64,000 nt of DNA from NCBI RefSeq assembly GCF_016862315.1, contig NZ_BOMS01000102.1, forward strand, positions 1 to 64,000, written 5' to 3'. The notes beneath the pieces were generated by a model, which saw only the letters and a program-made list of their open reading frames with translations, did no database searches and was not told the DNA's origin. Shown in pieces: positions 15,495-24,058 of this stretch. The position numbers and the translations under genes were made by a program. This DNA is from Actinoplanes palleronii. GTDB taxonomy: Bacteria > Actinomycetota > Actinomycetes > Mycobacteriales > Micromonosporaceae. Within the stretch, counting starts at the first letter, position 1. Each line of letters opens with the position of its first letter.

Positions 15495-16637
15495 TCAGCT
15501 TTGTGCCGGAGCCGTCTGGGCCGGAGCCGGTGGACGACCCGCGCCGAGTGTGGCGAGCGCCGAGGCCAGGTCGCTGACCTGTGCGGTGAGCTGCCCGGCC
15601 CGCTGCTGCGCGGCGTCCGCGTCGGCGCGTGCCACCGCCAGGCGGCGTTCCAGATCGGCGCGCTCGTCGGCGGCCCGCTCCAGGTCCTTGCGGACCCGGT
15701 CCAGTTCCCCCACGGTACGCCGCAGCTCGTCACGTTCGGACGTCATCGCGGCCAGCTCCTGCCGGACCGCGGTGACCTCGCCGGCGGCCCGCTCGGCGCG
15801 CGCGGCGGCCTCGGCGGTCGCCTGTTCCGCGGCCTGCGTGCGGCGGTCCGCCTGGTCGGCGGCCTTGCGCAGCTCACCGGCCTCGGAGCGGGCCGCCGTG
15901 AGTGCCTCCTCGGCCCGGGTGGCGGCCTGCTCCGCCGTACGCCGGAAATCGTTGTGGTCGCGCAGCGCCGAAGCCAGATCGCGTTCCGCGGTGTCGCGCT
16001 GCGCCTTGGTCTCCTGGGTCTCGCGGCGCGCCGCGGACAGTTCCTCGGCGGCGGTGTCGCGTTCCGCCTCGGCGCGTTCGCGCAGCGCGGCCGCGGCCGT
16101 CGCGGCCCGCACCGCCTCGTCGCGGACCGTGACCGCCTCCTGCTCACGCTGGCCGGCCTGTTCGGCGGCCCGCGCGGCGTCGGTGGCCCGCTGCCGGGAC
16201 TCGTCGCGTTCCGCGGTCGCGGCCACCGCGATCTGCTGGGCCGCCGCGGTCGCCGTCGCGGCCTGCTCGGCGTCGCGGCGCGCGTCGTCCCGCTCGCCGT
16301 GCGCGGCCGCCACCGCCCGGGACGTCTCGGCTCGGACCTCGGCCACCTGGCGCTCGACGCCGGCCGGGGACATCTCCGAGTGCAGTGCCTCGGTCAGCGT
16401 GCCGACCATCTGGTCGAGCCGATCGACCGCCTCCCAGGTGCGGGCCACCGAGCCGGCCAGGCCGGGGGAGGAACGGTGCCGCATCCGCACGTTGCGGGAG
16501 GCGCGCTGGCACTCGCCGTCGTTGTCCCGGCAGTACCGGAACGGCCGGCCGGCGGAGTTGCGCTGCGGCACCGGGCGCCCGCAGTGGGCACAGGGTCGGG
16601 TCTCGTTCGCCTCGGCGGCGTGGTCCTGCGTCGTCAT
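15495..16637 (-). CDS. zinc-ribbon protein with long coiled coil
   Basis: Protein of 380 aa. Residues about 15-50 hold a Cys cluster ('CAHCGRPVPQ', 'RYCRDNDGECQRASRN') with the spacing of a zinc-binding domain. The remaining 300 residues are an uninterrupted Ala/Glu/Arg-rich coiled coil, ending in a Pro/Ala tail. The combination resembles KfrA-like or SMC-like DNA-associated proteins, but no known catalytic domain is present. ATG 16637 has GGTGGG seven bases upstream; an in-frame GTG at 16649 is an alternative. It is divergent from the TetR gene and stands alone. Confidence 0.75.
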   Translation of the reverse strand: MTTQDHAAEANETRPCAHCGRPVPQRNSAGRPFRYCRDNDGECQRASRNVRMRHRSSPGLAGSVARTWEAVDRLDQMVGTLTEALHSEMSPAGVERQVAEVRAETSRAVAAAHGERDDARRDAEQAATATAAAQQIAVAATAERDESRQRATDAARAAEQAGQREQEAVTVRDEAVRAATAAAALRERAEAERDTAAEELSAARRETQETKAQRDTAERDLASALRDHNDFRRTAEQAATRAEEALTAARSEAGELRKAADQADRRTQAAEQATAEAAARAERAAGEVTAVRQELAAMTSERDELRRTVGELDRVRKDLERAADERADLERRLAVARADADAAQQRAGQLTAQVSDLASALATLGAGRPPAPAQTAPAQS

Positions 16638-16699
16638 AGCGTTGCCCACCCTAGGCCGCGCGACGATCTTCCCGGCGTCACCACACCGGGGGACTTTTT

Positions 16700-16733
16700 A
16701 CGTGAGACAAGTTTGTCTCACGTGAGCTATTCT
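16700..16733 (+). promoter_or_regulatory. TetR operator and -10 box
   Basis: Perfect palindrome ACGTGAGACAA-GT-TTGTCTCACGT at 16700-16723 (two 11-nt arms, 2-nt centre), immediately followed by TATTCT (16728-16733). The -10 box is 6 nt from the GTG at 16740. The operator covers the -35/spacer region, so binding should block transcription of the tetR-MFS operon. Confidence 0.85.
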
Positions 16734-16739
16734 CGTCTC

Positions 16740-17279
16740 GTGCAGATGGATCAAGAGGCGTTGCTGCGGGCCGCCGCGGAGTTCCTCGGCCGCCGGCCGA
16801 ACGCCACCCAGGACGAGATCGCCGAGGCGGCCGGGGTCAGCCGGGCCACCCTGCACCGGCACTTCGCCGGGCGCCGGGCGCTGCTCGACGCGGTCGACGC
16901 GCTCGCCGTGCGGGAGATGCGCCAGGCCCTCGACGACGTCCGGCTGACCGAGGGGCCGGCCGCCGACGCGCTGCGCCGGCTGATCACGGCGAGCCAGCCG
17001 GTCTCGCCGTTCCTGGCGCTGCTCTACTCACAGAGCCAGGAGTACGACTCGGACGAGCCGGGCGCCGCCTGGGCCGAGATCGACGAGGCGCTGATGGCGC
17101 TGTTCCGGCGGGGTCAGGAGAACGGCGAGTTCCGTACCGACCTGAGCCCGGCCTGGTTCTCCGACGCGCTGTTCAGTGTGGTCGCCGGGGCCGCCTGGTC
17201 GGTCAAGGTGGGCCGGGCCGCGGCCCGCGACTACCCCGCGATGATCACCGGGCTGATGCTGGACGGGGTGCTGCGGTGA
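16740..17279 (+). CDS. TetR/AcrR family repressor
   Basis: Protein of 179 aa. The N-terminal helix-turn-helix is clear ('NATQDEIAEAAGVSRATLHR', then 'HFAGRRALLDAVDALA'); the C-terminal part is a variable ligand-binding helical domain. The start is GTG 16740, 6 nt after the -10 box, hence probably leaderless; ATG 16746 is the alternative. Its stop overlaps the start of the MFS exporter gene. Together with the palindromic operator this is a typical autoregulated drug-efflux switch; the inducer is unknown. Confidence 0.92.
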   Translation: MQMDQEALLRAAAEFLGRRPNATQDEIAEAAGVSRATLHRHFAGRRALLDAVDALAVREMRQALDDVRLTEGPAADALRRLITASQPVSPFLALLYSQSQEYDSDEPGAAWAEIDEALMALFRRGQENGEFRTDLSPAWFSDALFSVVAGAAWSVKVGRAAARDYPAMITGLMLDGVLR

Positions 17280-18769
17280 CCGCCGAGCTGGCGATGCAGC
17301 GGCGCGGGCGGACCGGGCGCTGGCTGGCGTTCAGCGTGCTGGTGCTGGCCGTGCTGCTGATCGCGGTCGACGCCACGGTGCTCAGCCTGGCCACCCCGTT
17401 CATCAGCCGTGAGCTCGGCCCGACCGGCACCCAGCTGCTCTGGATCGGCGACGTCTACTCGTTCGTGCTGGCCGGGCTGCTGGTCACGATGGGCAGCCTG
17501 GGTGACCGGATCGGCCGCAAGAAGCTGCTGCTGATCGGCGCGACCGCGTTCGGGGTGGCGTCCGCGCTGGTCGCCTACGCGCCGAGCGCCGAGCTGCTGA
17601 TCGCGGCGCGGGCCCTGCTCGGGGTGGCCGGCGCCACCCTGATGCCGTCCACCCTGGCGCTGATCCGCAACATCTTCGCCGACCCGGCCGAGCGCAGCAC
17701 CGCGATCGGCATCTGGGCGGCCGGCGCGTCGGCCGGCACCGCGTTCGGGCCGGTGGTCGGCGGGTTCCTGCTGGAGCACTTCTGGTGGGGCTCGGTCTTC
17801 CTGATCAACGTGCCGGTGATGGCGGTGCTGGTGCCGGTCGGCCTGTGGCTGCTGCCCGAGTCCCGCGACCCGGCGCCCGGGCCGTGGGACCCGGCCAGCG
17901 TCGCGCTCTCGCTGATCGGCATGATCGGGACGGTCTACGCGATCAAAGAAGCGGCCGTGCACGGGCTGCGGCCGGACATCGCGGCCGCCGGGGTGGTCGG
18001 CGTCGGCTCGCTGATCGTTTTCGCCCGGCGGCAGCTGCGCCTGCCGCACCCGCTGATCGACGTACGGCTCTTCCGGCACAGGACGTTCACCGGCGTGGTC
18101 GGCGCGAACCTGGTCTCGGTGCTCGGGCTGGCCGGGCTGGTCTACTTCCTCTCCCAGTACTTCCAGCTGGTCGCCGGTTATGCCCCGCTGAAAGCCGGCC
18201 TCGCCGAACTGCCCGCCACGATCGCGTCCACGGTCTCCGGGGTGCTGGCCGGCGCGCTGGTCCGGCGTACCTCGATGCGGATCGCGCTCAGCGGTGGCAT
18301 CGCGCTGACCGGCCTGGCCATGGCCGCGCTGACAGTGCTGCGGCCGGACACCGGGTACCCGCTGCTGGGTGCTGCCCTGTTCGTCCTCGGCGTCGGGGTC
18401 GGCATCGCGTTCACCCTGGCCAGCGACGTGGTGCTGAGCAGCGTGCCGAAGGAGCAGGCCGGCGCGGCGTCGGCGGTCTCCGAGACCGCGTACGAGCTGG
18501 GCATGGCCCTGGGCATCGCGACCATCGGCTCGATCGTCACCGGCGTGTACCGCAGCGCCGCTCTGCCCGCCGAGGTGCGTGAGTCCCTGGCCACGGCGGT
18601 CGACACCGCGGCCCGGCTGCCCGTGGCCCGCTCGGCCGAGCTGCTCGAGAGGGCGCGGGCCGCGTTCACCGACGGGCTGGCCATCGCGTCCGGGATCGGC
18701 GCGGTGCTGCTGCTGGCCTCGGCCGCGGCGATCTGGGTGGTGTTCCGCGACTACCCGGACCGGCGGTGA
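17276..18769 (+). CDS. DHA2-family MFS drug exporter (14 TM)
   Basis: Protein of 497 aa. The motif A loop is 'GSLGDRIGRKKLLLIG', and 'LLGVAGATLMPSTLALIRNI' plus the length fit the 14-helix DHA2 group (EmrB/SmvA/LfrA type), which exports hydrophobic cations or antibiotics using the proton gradient. The last helix ends in 'FRDYPDRR'. The GTG start overlaps the tetR stop, so expression is controlled by the repressor upstream. Confidence 0.92.
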   Translation: MTAELAMQRRGRTGRWLAFSVLVLAVLLIAVDATVLSLATPFISRELGPTGTQLLWIGDVYSFVLAGLLVTMGSLGDRIGRKKLLLIGATAFGVASALVAYAPSAELLIAARALLGVAGATLMPSTLALIRNIFADPAERSTAIGIWAAGASAGTAFGPVVGGFLLEHFWWGSVFLINVPVMAVLVPVGLWLLPESRDPAPGPWDPASVALSLIGMIGTVYAIKEAAVHGLRPDIAAAGVVGVGSLIVFARRQLRLPHPLIDVRLFRHRTFTGVVGANLVSVLGLAGLVYFLSQYFQLVAGYAPLKAGLAELPATIASTVSGVLAGALVRRTSMRIALSGGIALTGLAMAALTVLRPDTGYPLLGAALFVLGVGVGIAFTLASDVVLSSVPKEQAGAASAVSETAYELGMALGIATIGSIVTGVYRSAALPAEVRESLATAVDTAARLPVARSAELLERARAAFTDGLAIASGIGAVLLLASAAAIWVVFRDYPDRR

Positions 18770-18786
18770 GCCGAAGATCGGCCGGC

Positions 18787-18873
18787 CTCGGTCACCGGGC
18801 TGAGCGCTTCCGCAGGTGGGCGGCGTTCGGTCTCGGTCACCGGGCTGAATGCTTCCGCAGGTGGGCGACGTTC
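18787..18873. repeat. tandem duplication at the end of the kinase-like gene
   Basis: Two copies of a 42-nt sequence (18787-18828 and 18832-18873) with a 45-nt period and 3 differences. The right copy encodes the last codons and stop of the gene on the minus strand ('AHLRKHSAR'). The left copy repeats these codons and the stop ('AHLRKRSAR') just beyond it. Confidence 0.9.
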
Positions 18874-19691
18874 CAGGTGAGGTCGAGGGTGGCCGGGTCG
18901 GCGCCGGCGATGCCGAGGAAGAGCCAGGCGTGGAAGACCGGGCGGATCAGCCGCCGCTCGAGCTCGGACAGCGGGCGGACCTGGTGGTATCCGTCGATCA
19001 CCGGGTCCTGGTAGCCGCGCCAGGCCAGCGCGAAGTCGGCGACCTGGAACGTGTGGTGGGCGAACTCGAAGTCCAGCAGGCCGGTCAGCCGGCCGTTGTC
19101 ATAGAGCAGGTTCCACGGCGCGAAGTCACCGTGGATCACGCTGCGCGGGGCGGCGTCGGTGGGGTGGGTGGCGAACCACTCGGCGGCCGCTTCGCGGCAT
19201 CGCCGCAACAGACCGCCGTCGACCGGATGGATCATTTCGTACGACCGGAGCGTCCGGTCCAGTTCCGGGTCGGCGACGACGTCGGCGGGGGAGTGGTACC
19301 CGCCGCACTGCTCGGTGATTCCGGTGGCGGCGAGGTCGTGATGCAGCTCGGCGAGCAGCCGGCCTCGGGCGCGTTGCTGTTCCGCACTTCCCGGACCCGC
19401 GCTGATCAGTGGGCGGCCGGGCAGTTCCGGGCAGAGCAGCCAGACGCCGTCCGGGGTGGGCAGCGGCGCCTCGGCCGGGTCCGGGGTGGGCCAGCCCCGG
19501 GCGCGCAGGGCCGCCGCGACCCGCAGCGGGTACCGCCAATCCGGGCTGTCGGCCGGGTTCAGCCGCTGCAGCACGAACGGCCGGCCGGCCCGGGTCACCG
19601 ACCAGGTGAGAGTGGAGCGGGCGCCCAGCAGCGGACCCGGCGTGAGACGCCACCGGGCGAGAACACCGGGATCCGGGGCGGCCGTGGTCAC
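18837..19691 (-). CDS. aminoglycoside phosphotransferase (APH)-fold kinase
   Basis: Protein of 284 aa with the APH/choline kinase fold. The catalytic loop 'VIHGDFAPWNLLYDNG' gives Asp189 and Asn194; 'GLLDFEFA' (Asp207) is the metal-binding DFE-like motif. The nucleotide-binding lobe is poorly conserved, so the substrate cannot be read and antibiotic resistance should not be assumed. GTG start overlapping the stop of the MFS gene upstream on the same strand (GTGA), so the two are coupled: transporter first, kinase second. Confidence 0.88.
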   Translation of the reverse strand: MTTAAPDPGVLARWRLTPGPLLGARSTLTWSVTRAGRPFVLQRLNPADSPDWRYPLRVAAALRARGWPTPDPAEAPLPTPDGVWLLCPELPGRPLISAGPGSAEQQRARGRLLAELHHDLAATGITEQCGGYHSPADVVADPELDRTLRSYEMIHPVDGGLLRRCREAAAEWFATHPTDAAPRSVIHGDFAPWNLLYDNGRLTGLLDFEFAHHTFQVADFALAWRGYQDPVIDGYHQVRPLSELERRLIRPVFHAWLFLGIAGADPATLDLTWNVAHLRKHSAR

Positions 19692-20917
19692 CCCGCGATC
19701 GTATCGACCCCGGCCGCTCTCGCCGGACGGGTTCGCCGCCGGGGGATCAGCGGGGCGCAGAGCACGGTTGCCGCGGCGGCCGCTCCGATCGCCACGCTCG
19801 GCGAGCTGACCTGCGCGACCGTGCCGAGCAGTAGCGGGGACAGGCCCTGCAGGGTCATCAGGCCGGTGGAGAGCAGGGCGAACATCTGCCCGCGGCGGGA
19901 CTCCGGGGTGGCGTCCAGCAACGGGCGTTGCAGGCCCAGCTGGTAGGCGTAGCCCGTACCGGAAAGGATCAGGACCGTGAGCGCGCCGCCCAGCGGCAGG
20001 CCGACGGTGAGCAGCGCCAGCGCGCCGCCGGCCAGCAGCACCAGCGGCCCGGACAGTCGTTCGCGGACCGCCGGCCGCACCCAGCGGCCGACGATCAGGT
20101 CGCCGAGCAGCATGCCGACCGGGACCGCGGCCATCAGCGCGCCCGCCGACCCGGCCGGGAAGTCACGCGCGGTGGCATACGCGACGAGCAGTGCCTCGGC
20201 GCCCGCCAGGAACGCCGACGGCAGCCAGTGCGCCAGCAGCAACCGGCGGATCAGCGGATCACCGAACAGTTGACCGACTCCGGTCAGGCTGGCCCGCACC
20301 GCCGAGCCGGCCTCCCCGGGCACGCTGTCCAGATCAGGCAGACCGGTGCGTACGATCAGCGCCGCCACCGCCTGCCCGGCCGCCGCGATCAGCAGCCCTT
20401 GCCGCGGGCCGGCCGCCGCGACCGCCACACCCCCGACGGCCAGCCCGAGCAGCTGCGCGCCGGACGACGCGGCGTTGAAGACCGAGCGGCCCAGCACGTA
20501 CGCGTCGCCGGTGAGCACGTCGGCGACCAGCCGGCTGGTGGCGCCCATGAAGATCGGCGTGCCGCAGGCGACCACCCCGATGATGGTGAGCTGCGCCGCG
20601 ACCGGCATGTCGACGGTGCCGATGAGCAGCGCCGCGGCGCCACCGGCCAGGTAGCCGGCGACGATCAGCGGACGCGGCCGGATCCGGTCGGTCAGCGCGC
20701 CCAGCAGCAGCCCGCCGACCAGCTGCGGGAGGAAGCCGGCCGCGAACGCCAGGGCGCTCAGCAGGGCGGAGCCGGTGCGCTCGAAGACCAGCACCGACAA
20801 CGCGAAGATCCGCAACGACTCGGCGGCGATCGCGGCGGTGCGGGCCAGGAACAGCACGCGGAAGCGGGGTTCGGCGAAGACCTCGCGGTAGGTGGCGCCT
20901 TGTTCGGCAGCGGTCAT
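19688..20917 (-). CDS. MFS transporter
   Basis: Protein of 409 aa with about 12 hydrophobic segments. 'GGLLLGALTDRIRPRPLIVA' is the loop 2-3 motif A region, and the overall layout is that of small-molecule MFS exporters. The start is the ATG at 20917 ('MTAAEQGATYREVF'); the frame is open to 20977, but that extension has no membrane or family features. It forms an operon with the APH-fold kinase and is divergent from the DUF5937/ArsR regulator. Confidence 0.87.
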   Translation of the reverse strand: MTAAEQGATYREVFAEPRFRVLFLARTAAIAAESLRIFALSVLVFERTGSALLSALAFAAGFLPQLVGGLLLGALTDRIRPRPLIVAGYLAGGAAALLIGTVDMPVAAQLTIIGVVACGTPIFMGATSRLVADVLTGDAYVLGRSVFNAASSGAQLLGLAVGGVAVAAAGPRQGLLIAAAGQAVAALIVRTGLPDLDSVPGEAGSAVRASLTGVGQLFGDPLIRRLLLAHWLPSAFLAGAEALLVAYATARDFPAGSAGALMAAVPVGMLLGDLIVGRWVRPAVRERLSGPLVLLAGGALALLTVGLPLGGALTVLILSGTGYAYQLGLQRPLLDATPESRRGQMFALLSTGLMTLQGLSPLLLGTVAQVSSPSVAIGAAAAATVLCAPLIPRRRTRPARAAGVDTIAG

Positions 20918-20924
20918 GGGAGCA

Positions 20925-20977
20925 CGGTGCCGTGCAACGGGCCGGCACCGCGACTGATTCGCCTGGGGACGTAACAT
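20925..20977. promoter_or_regulatory. divergent promoter/operator region MFS / DUF5937 regulator
   Basis: CGGTGCC (20925-20931) and GGCACCG (20944-20950) form a 7-bp inverted repeat between the divergent genes, a candidate operator. TAACAT (20972-20977) is a -10 box 7 nt before the GTG at 20985, giving a leaderless regulator mRNA. Confidence 0.5.
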
Positions 20978-20984
20978 CGACCGG

Positions 20985-21959
20985 GTGGTGCGGTTCGAGG
21001 TCGGGGCCGAGGATCTGGTGCGGACGCGGTTCGCGGTGTCGCCGATCTTCGAGCTGCAGTCGTTGCTGCGGGTGCTGGCCGGGCCGGCGCCGGGTCCGCC
21101 GGCCTCCTGGCTGGCGCGCTTTAGGTCCGGTTTTGATCAGCTGCGTGACGACCCCTGCCTGGCCGCGGTGCTCGCGTTGAAGACCGCGCGGTCGGGGGCG
21201 AACTTCTATGCGCCACCGCCGCGCGGGATGGCGCAGACGATCGGCGAGGATCTCGCCGCGGTGCGCGCCGTGCCGTTGCCGGTGGCCCGCCAGGAGATCG
21301 ATTTCTATCTGACCCGGCGACGGGTCACGGCGGCGGCCCGGACCGTCCTGTACGCCGGCGACGTGCTCGACCGGATCGCCGACTTCCTGGCGAGAGCCTG
21401 GTCGGTGCTGCTCGCCGAGCAGTGGCCGGCGATGCGCGCGGTCTGCGAGCGCGACGTCGTGCACCGCGCCGCCGAACTGGGCCGGGCCGGCTGGGCGGCC
21501 GCGCTGTCCGGGCTCGGCCCGAAGGTCCGCTGGCGCGACGGTGGCATCGACCTGTCCGGGCACACCGGCACGGCGGGCGCCCTCGACGGCAGCGGCCTGC
21601 TGCTCGTGCCCTCGGTGCTGATCTGGCCGGGCACCGCCGTGTTCGGCGATGACCCCTGGCCGAAAGCGATCGTGTATCCGGCGCGGGGTGTCGGCACCCT
21701 GTTCGAGCCGTCGCCGCCGGCCGCGCCGGACGCCCTGGCCGCGCTGCTGGGCCGCAGCCGGGCGCAGCTGCTGATCAGTCTGGCCGAGCCGGCCAGCACC
21801 ACCCAGCTGGCCACGGTCCTCGGCCTGGCCACCGGCGCGGTGGGTGACCACCTCGCGGTCCTGCACCGGGCCGGCCTGGTGAGCCGGGCGAGGGCGGGGC
21901 GCTCGGTGCTCTACACGCGCACCCCGCTGGGCGACGCCCTCGCCGTTGCCGCCGCCTGA
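20985..21959 (+). CDS. DUF5937 / ArsR-type winged-helix regulator
   Basis: Protein of 324 aa. The C-terminal 80 residues form an ArsR-like winged helix ('STTQLATVLGLATGAVGDHL', 'AGLVSRARAGRSVLYTRTPLG'). The long N-terminal region with 'FAVSPIFELQSLLRVLAG' is the DUF5937 sensor found in many actinobacterial regulators. GTG start, probably leaderless. Being divergent from the MFS-kinase operon, it likely controls that operon. Confidence 0.85.
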   Translation: MVRFEVGAEDLVRTRFAVSPIFELQSLLRVLAGPAPGPPASWLARFRSGFDQLRDDPCLAAVLALKTARSGANFYAPPPRGMAQTIGEDLAAVRAVPLPVARQEIDFYLTRRRVTAAARTVLYAGDVLDRIADFLARAWSVLLAEQWPAMRAVCERDVVHRAAELGRAGWAAALSGLGPKVRWRDGGIDLSGHTGTAGALDGSGLLLVPSVLIWPGTAVFGDDPWPKAIVYPARGVGTLFEPSPPAAPDALAALLGRSRAQLLISLAEPASTTQLATVLGLATGAVGDHLAVLHRAGLVSRARAGRSVLYTRTPLGDALAVAAA

Positions 21960-22042
21960 TCCTGGTGCGGACGCCGCTGCTGATGCGCGATGGCGGAGGT
22001 TCTTCATCTGGTGTTCGGCGAGTGGTGCATCGACGGGAGGTG

Positions 22043-22069
22043 ATGGATTTTCTAGGGTTTCGGCCATGA
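22043..22069 (+). CDS. possible 8-codon leader ORF
   Basis: ATG at 22043 directly after GGAGG opens a frame reading MDFLGFRP, whose TGA overlaps the ATG of the next gene (ATGA). The GGAGG-ATG spacing is only 2 nt, shorter than ideal, so this may be coincidence. If real, it would couple translation to the phosphodiesterase-like gene. Confidence 0.2.
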   Translation: MDFLGFRP

Positions 22070-23466
22070 CTGATCTTCGGGTTCGGGCGCGGTTCGTGGC
22101 GGTCGCCGCGACGCTGCTCACCGCCGTGCCGCTGACCGCGCATGCCGCTGCCGGCGACGACCTGCCGTTCGCCGGAGCGGTGTTCCGGGCCACGCACAAC
22201 TCCTACTCGGGTGACATCGCCGGGGCGCGGGGCTCGATCACGGAGCAGCTCGACGCCGGGGTGCGCTTCCTGGAATACGACGTGTGGAGCGGGGACCACG
22301 CGAGCGCCGGCGACTACCGGATCGGGCACAGCGCGGCCGGTGATCAGGTCGACCACACCGGTGGCAATCCGGCCGGGGATCAGCTGCGGGCCTGGCTGAC
22401 CGTGGTGAACGACTGGTCGGCGGGGCACCCGGCGGCGGCGCCGATCACGGTGCTGCTCGATCTGAAGGACGACCTGACCGCGCGGACGTCGTACAAGAAC
22501 GGGAATCTCGCGGCCCTGAACGAAGAGATCGGTGACGTGTTCGGCGGTCGTCTGGTCCGCGGTCTCGACACACCCGCGGGACTGGGGCCGATCGGGTCGC
22601 TGCGGGGGCGCGTGGTGACCGTGCTGTCCGGCAGCGCGACGGCCCGCACCGGATACCGGCGGGATACCGGCAACAATCCGGCGGTGGCGATCAACGCGCG
22701 CGGGCAGGTCGTCGAGGTGCACGACAACGGGGCCGGCGTGCTCTGGTACTGGACCGGTGTCCACGGCGCGGACGGCTCGCTGACCTGGCGGCGGCACGGG
22801 AAATACGACACCGGCAAGACGCCGGCGGTGGCGCTGAACAACGACGGCACCGTCGTCGAGGTGCACCAGGCGCCGACCGGAAACGCCCTCTGGTCCCGGG
22901 TCGGCCGGCTCGACGACGCCGGCGAGATCACCTGGTCGGCGTCGGCGAAGTACGACACCGGGGTGCTGCCGACGGTCGCCTTCCCGGACCTGGCCGGCAG
23001 TGCGGTCCGCGAGATCCACCGCAGCCAGAACGGCAGCCAGAACTGGGACTGGACCGGCACGGCCGGTGCCACGGCGGTCGCCTGGGGCGCGCACGGGACG
23101 ACCGCTGACCCGCGCTTCCCGACCACCACCGCGACCGTTGACGGTCACTCGGTGACCGTGGCGGCGGCGGGTTCGCTGACCGCGGCCACCGATCGGGTGG
23201 CGGCCGCGCCGATCCGGCTGCCGCAGCTGGCGTTCGTCGAGTACCAGTCCGGGGACAGTGCACTGCTCAAGGACGGTGCGGTGTTCTGGGCCGCGACGGC
23301 GTCGAACAAGTCGTTCATGGTGGCCGGGCGGCAGGCCGGGGTGAGCGTGCGGGGGTGGGACTTCGACGCGGCGGGCCTGGCGACGGTGCCACTGGCGAAC
23401 TTCCCGGCGACGAACACCCCGGCCGCGGCGTGGTACCGGACGCTGCTCGAGGACGCGGTGGCCTGA
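22066..23466 (+). CDS. secreted PI-PLC-like phosphodiesterase with inserted repeat domain
   Basis: Protein of 466 aa. A Tat/Sec-like signal peptide ends near 'LTAHAAAG'. The PI-PLC X-like catalytic region follows: His44 in 'ATHNSYSGD', 'RFLEYDVWSGD', and the second His (His88) in 'YRIGHSAAGD'. 'PITVLLDLKDD' continues the TIM barrel. Residues about 200-345 are an insertion with repeated units (beginning 'YRRDTGNNPAVAIN' and 'KYDTGKTPAVALN'), probably beta-propeller or lectin-like; the barrel resumes at 'LPQLAFVEYQSGDS'. It may hydrolyse phosphoinositol lipids or glycerophosphodiesters outside the cell. Confidence 0.82.
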   Translation: MTDLRVRARFVAVAATLLTAVPLTAHAAAGDDLPFAGAVFRATHNSYSGDIAGARGSITEQLDAGVRFLEYDVWSGDHASAGDYRIGHSAAGDQVDHTGGNPAGDQLRAWLTVVNDWSAGHPAAAPITVLLDLKDDLTARTSYKNGNLAALNEEIGDVFGGRLVRGLDTPAGLGPIGSLRGRVVTVLSGSATARTGYRRDTGNNPAVAINARGQVVEVHDNGAGVLWYWTGVHGADGSLTWRRHGKYDTGKTPAVALNNDGTVVEVHQAPTGNALWSRVGRLDDAGEITWSASAKYDTGVLPTVAFPDLAGSAVREIHRSQNGSQNWDWTGTAGATAVAWGAHGTTADPRFPTTTATVDGHSVTVAAAGSLTAATDRVAAAPIRLPQLAFVEYQSGDSALLKDGAVFWAATASNKSFMVAGRQAGVSVRGWDFDAAGLATVPLANFPATNTPAAAWYRTLLEDAVA

Positions 23467-23601
23467 CCGGGCCGCGGTCCCGTCCGCCGGAAAGCCCCGC
23501 AGATCGGCCGAAAAAGAAAATTGATGTTCGTCTGTTTAGGCCGGGCTTATGAGGTCATTGACTCCCCGAAGGTTGCCAGTACCTACAAAGGAGGATCATT
23601 C

Positions 23602-23997
23602 ATGGCGTTCCGGACCCGAACCCTCAGTGCCGCCGTTGCCCTCGCCGGTGCGGCCGGCCTGACCGTGTTCGCGGTGTCGCCCGCCCAGGCCGCGACCCCC
23701 TGCGTTCAGAAGATCTCCGTCGTCAACAACGGCGGCTTCGTGATCAACTACCAGGTCACCACCCGTACGGGTGAGCTGTCCGCGCCCACCGACGACTACC
23801 CGATCAACCAGTACCGGGTGGTCGACCTGAACTCGACGCCGATCGCGGAGGGTTCCGACGTGCGGCCTCTGGTGCACGCCCAGGCCGGCAACACGGTTGC
23901 CGGCAACGTGTTCGTGTCGTTCTGCAACAACGGGCAGACCGCGACCTACACCGCGAGCGGCACCACCCTGAACTACAGCGTCACCCTGCTGACCTGA
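23602..23997 (+). CDS. small secreted protein, function unknown
   Basis: Protein of 131 aa with a clear signal peptide ending 'AVSPAQA|ATPC'. The mature part has two cysteines (one in 'ATPCVQK', one in 'VSFCNNGQ') that could form a disulphide, and a beta-rich, Asn/Thr-rich sequence. I do not recognise a family. ATG start with a perfect AAAGGAGG eight bases upstream suggests strong translation. The upstream 23467-23601 is AT-richer than the surroundings and probably holds its promoter. Confidence 0.8.
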   Translation: MAFRTRTLSAAVALAGAAGLTVFAVSPAQAATPCVQKISVVNNGGFVINYQVTTRTGELSAPTDDYPINQYRVVDLNSTPIAEGSDVRPLVHAQAGNTVAGNVFVSFCNNGQTATYTASGTTLNYSVTLLT

Positions 23998-24058
23998 TAG
24001 CGCGCCGGGTCCGGCCGGGCGATCGGCCGGGCCCTGGCGGCAGGACAACTCCCCATGT

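Noticed and set aside
18837..19691. Calling the APH-fold gene an antibiotic-resistance kinase
   Set aside because: Only the general fold motifs are visible; many actinobacterial APH-fold kinases act on other substrates.
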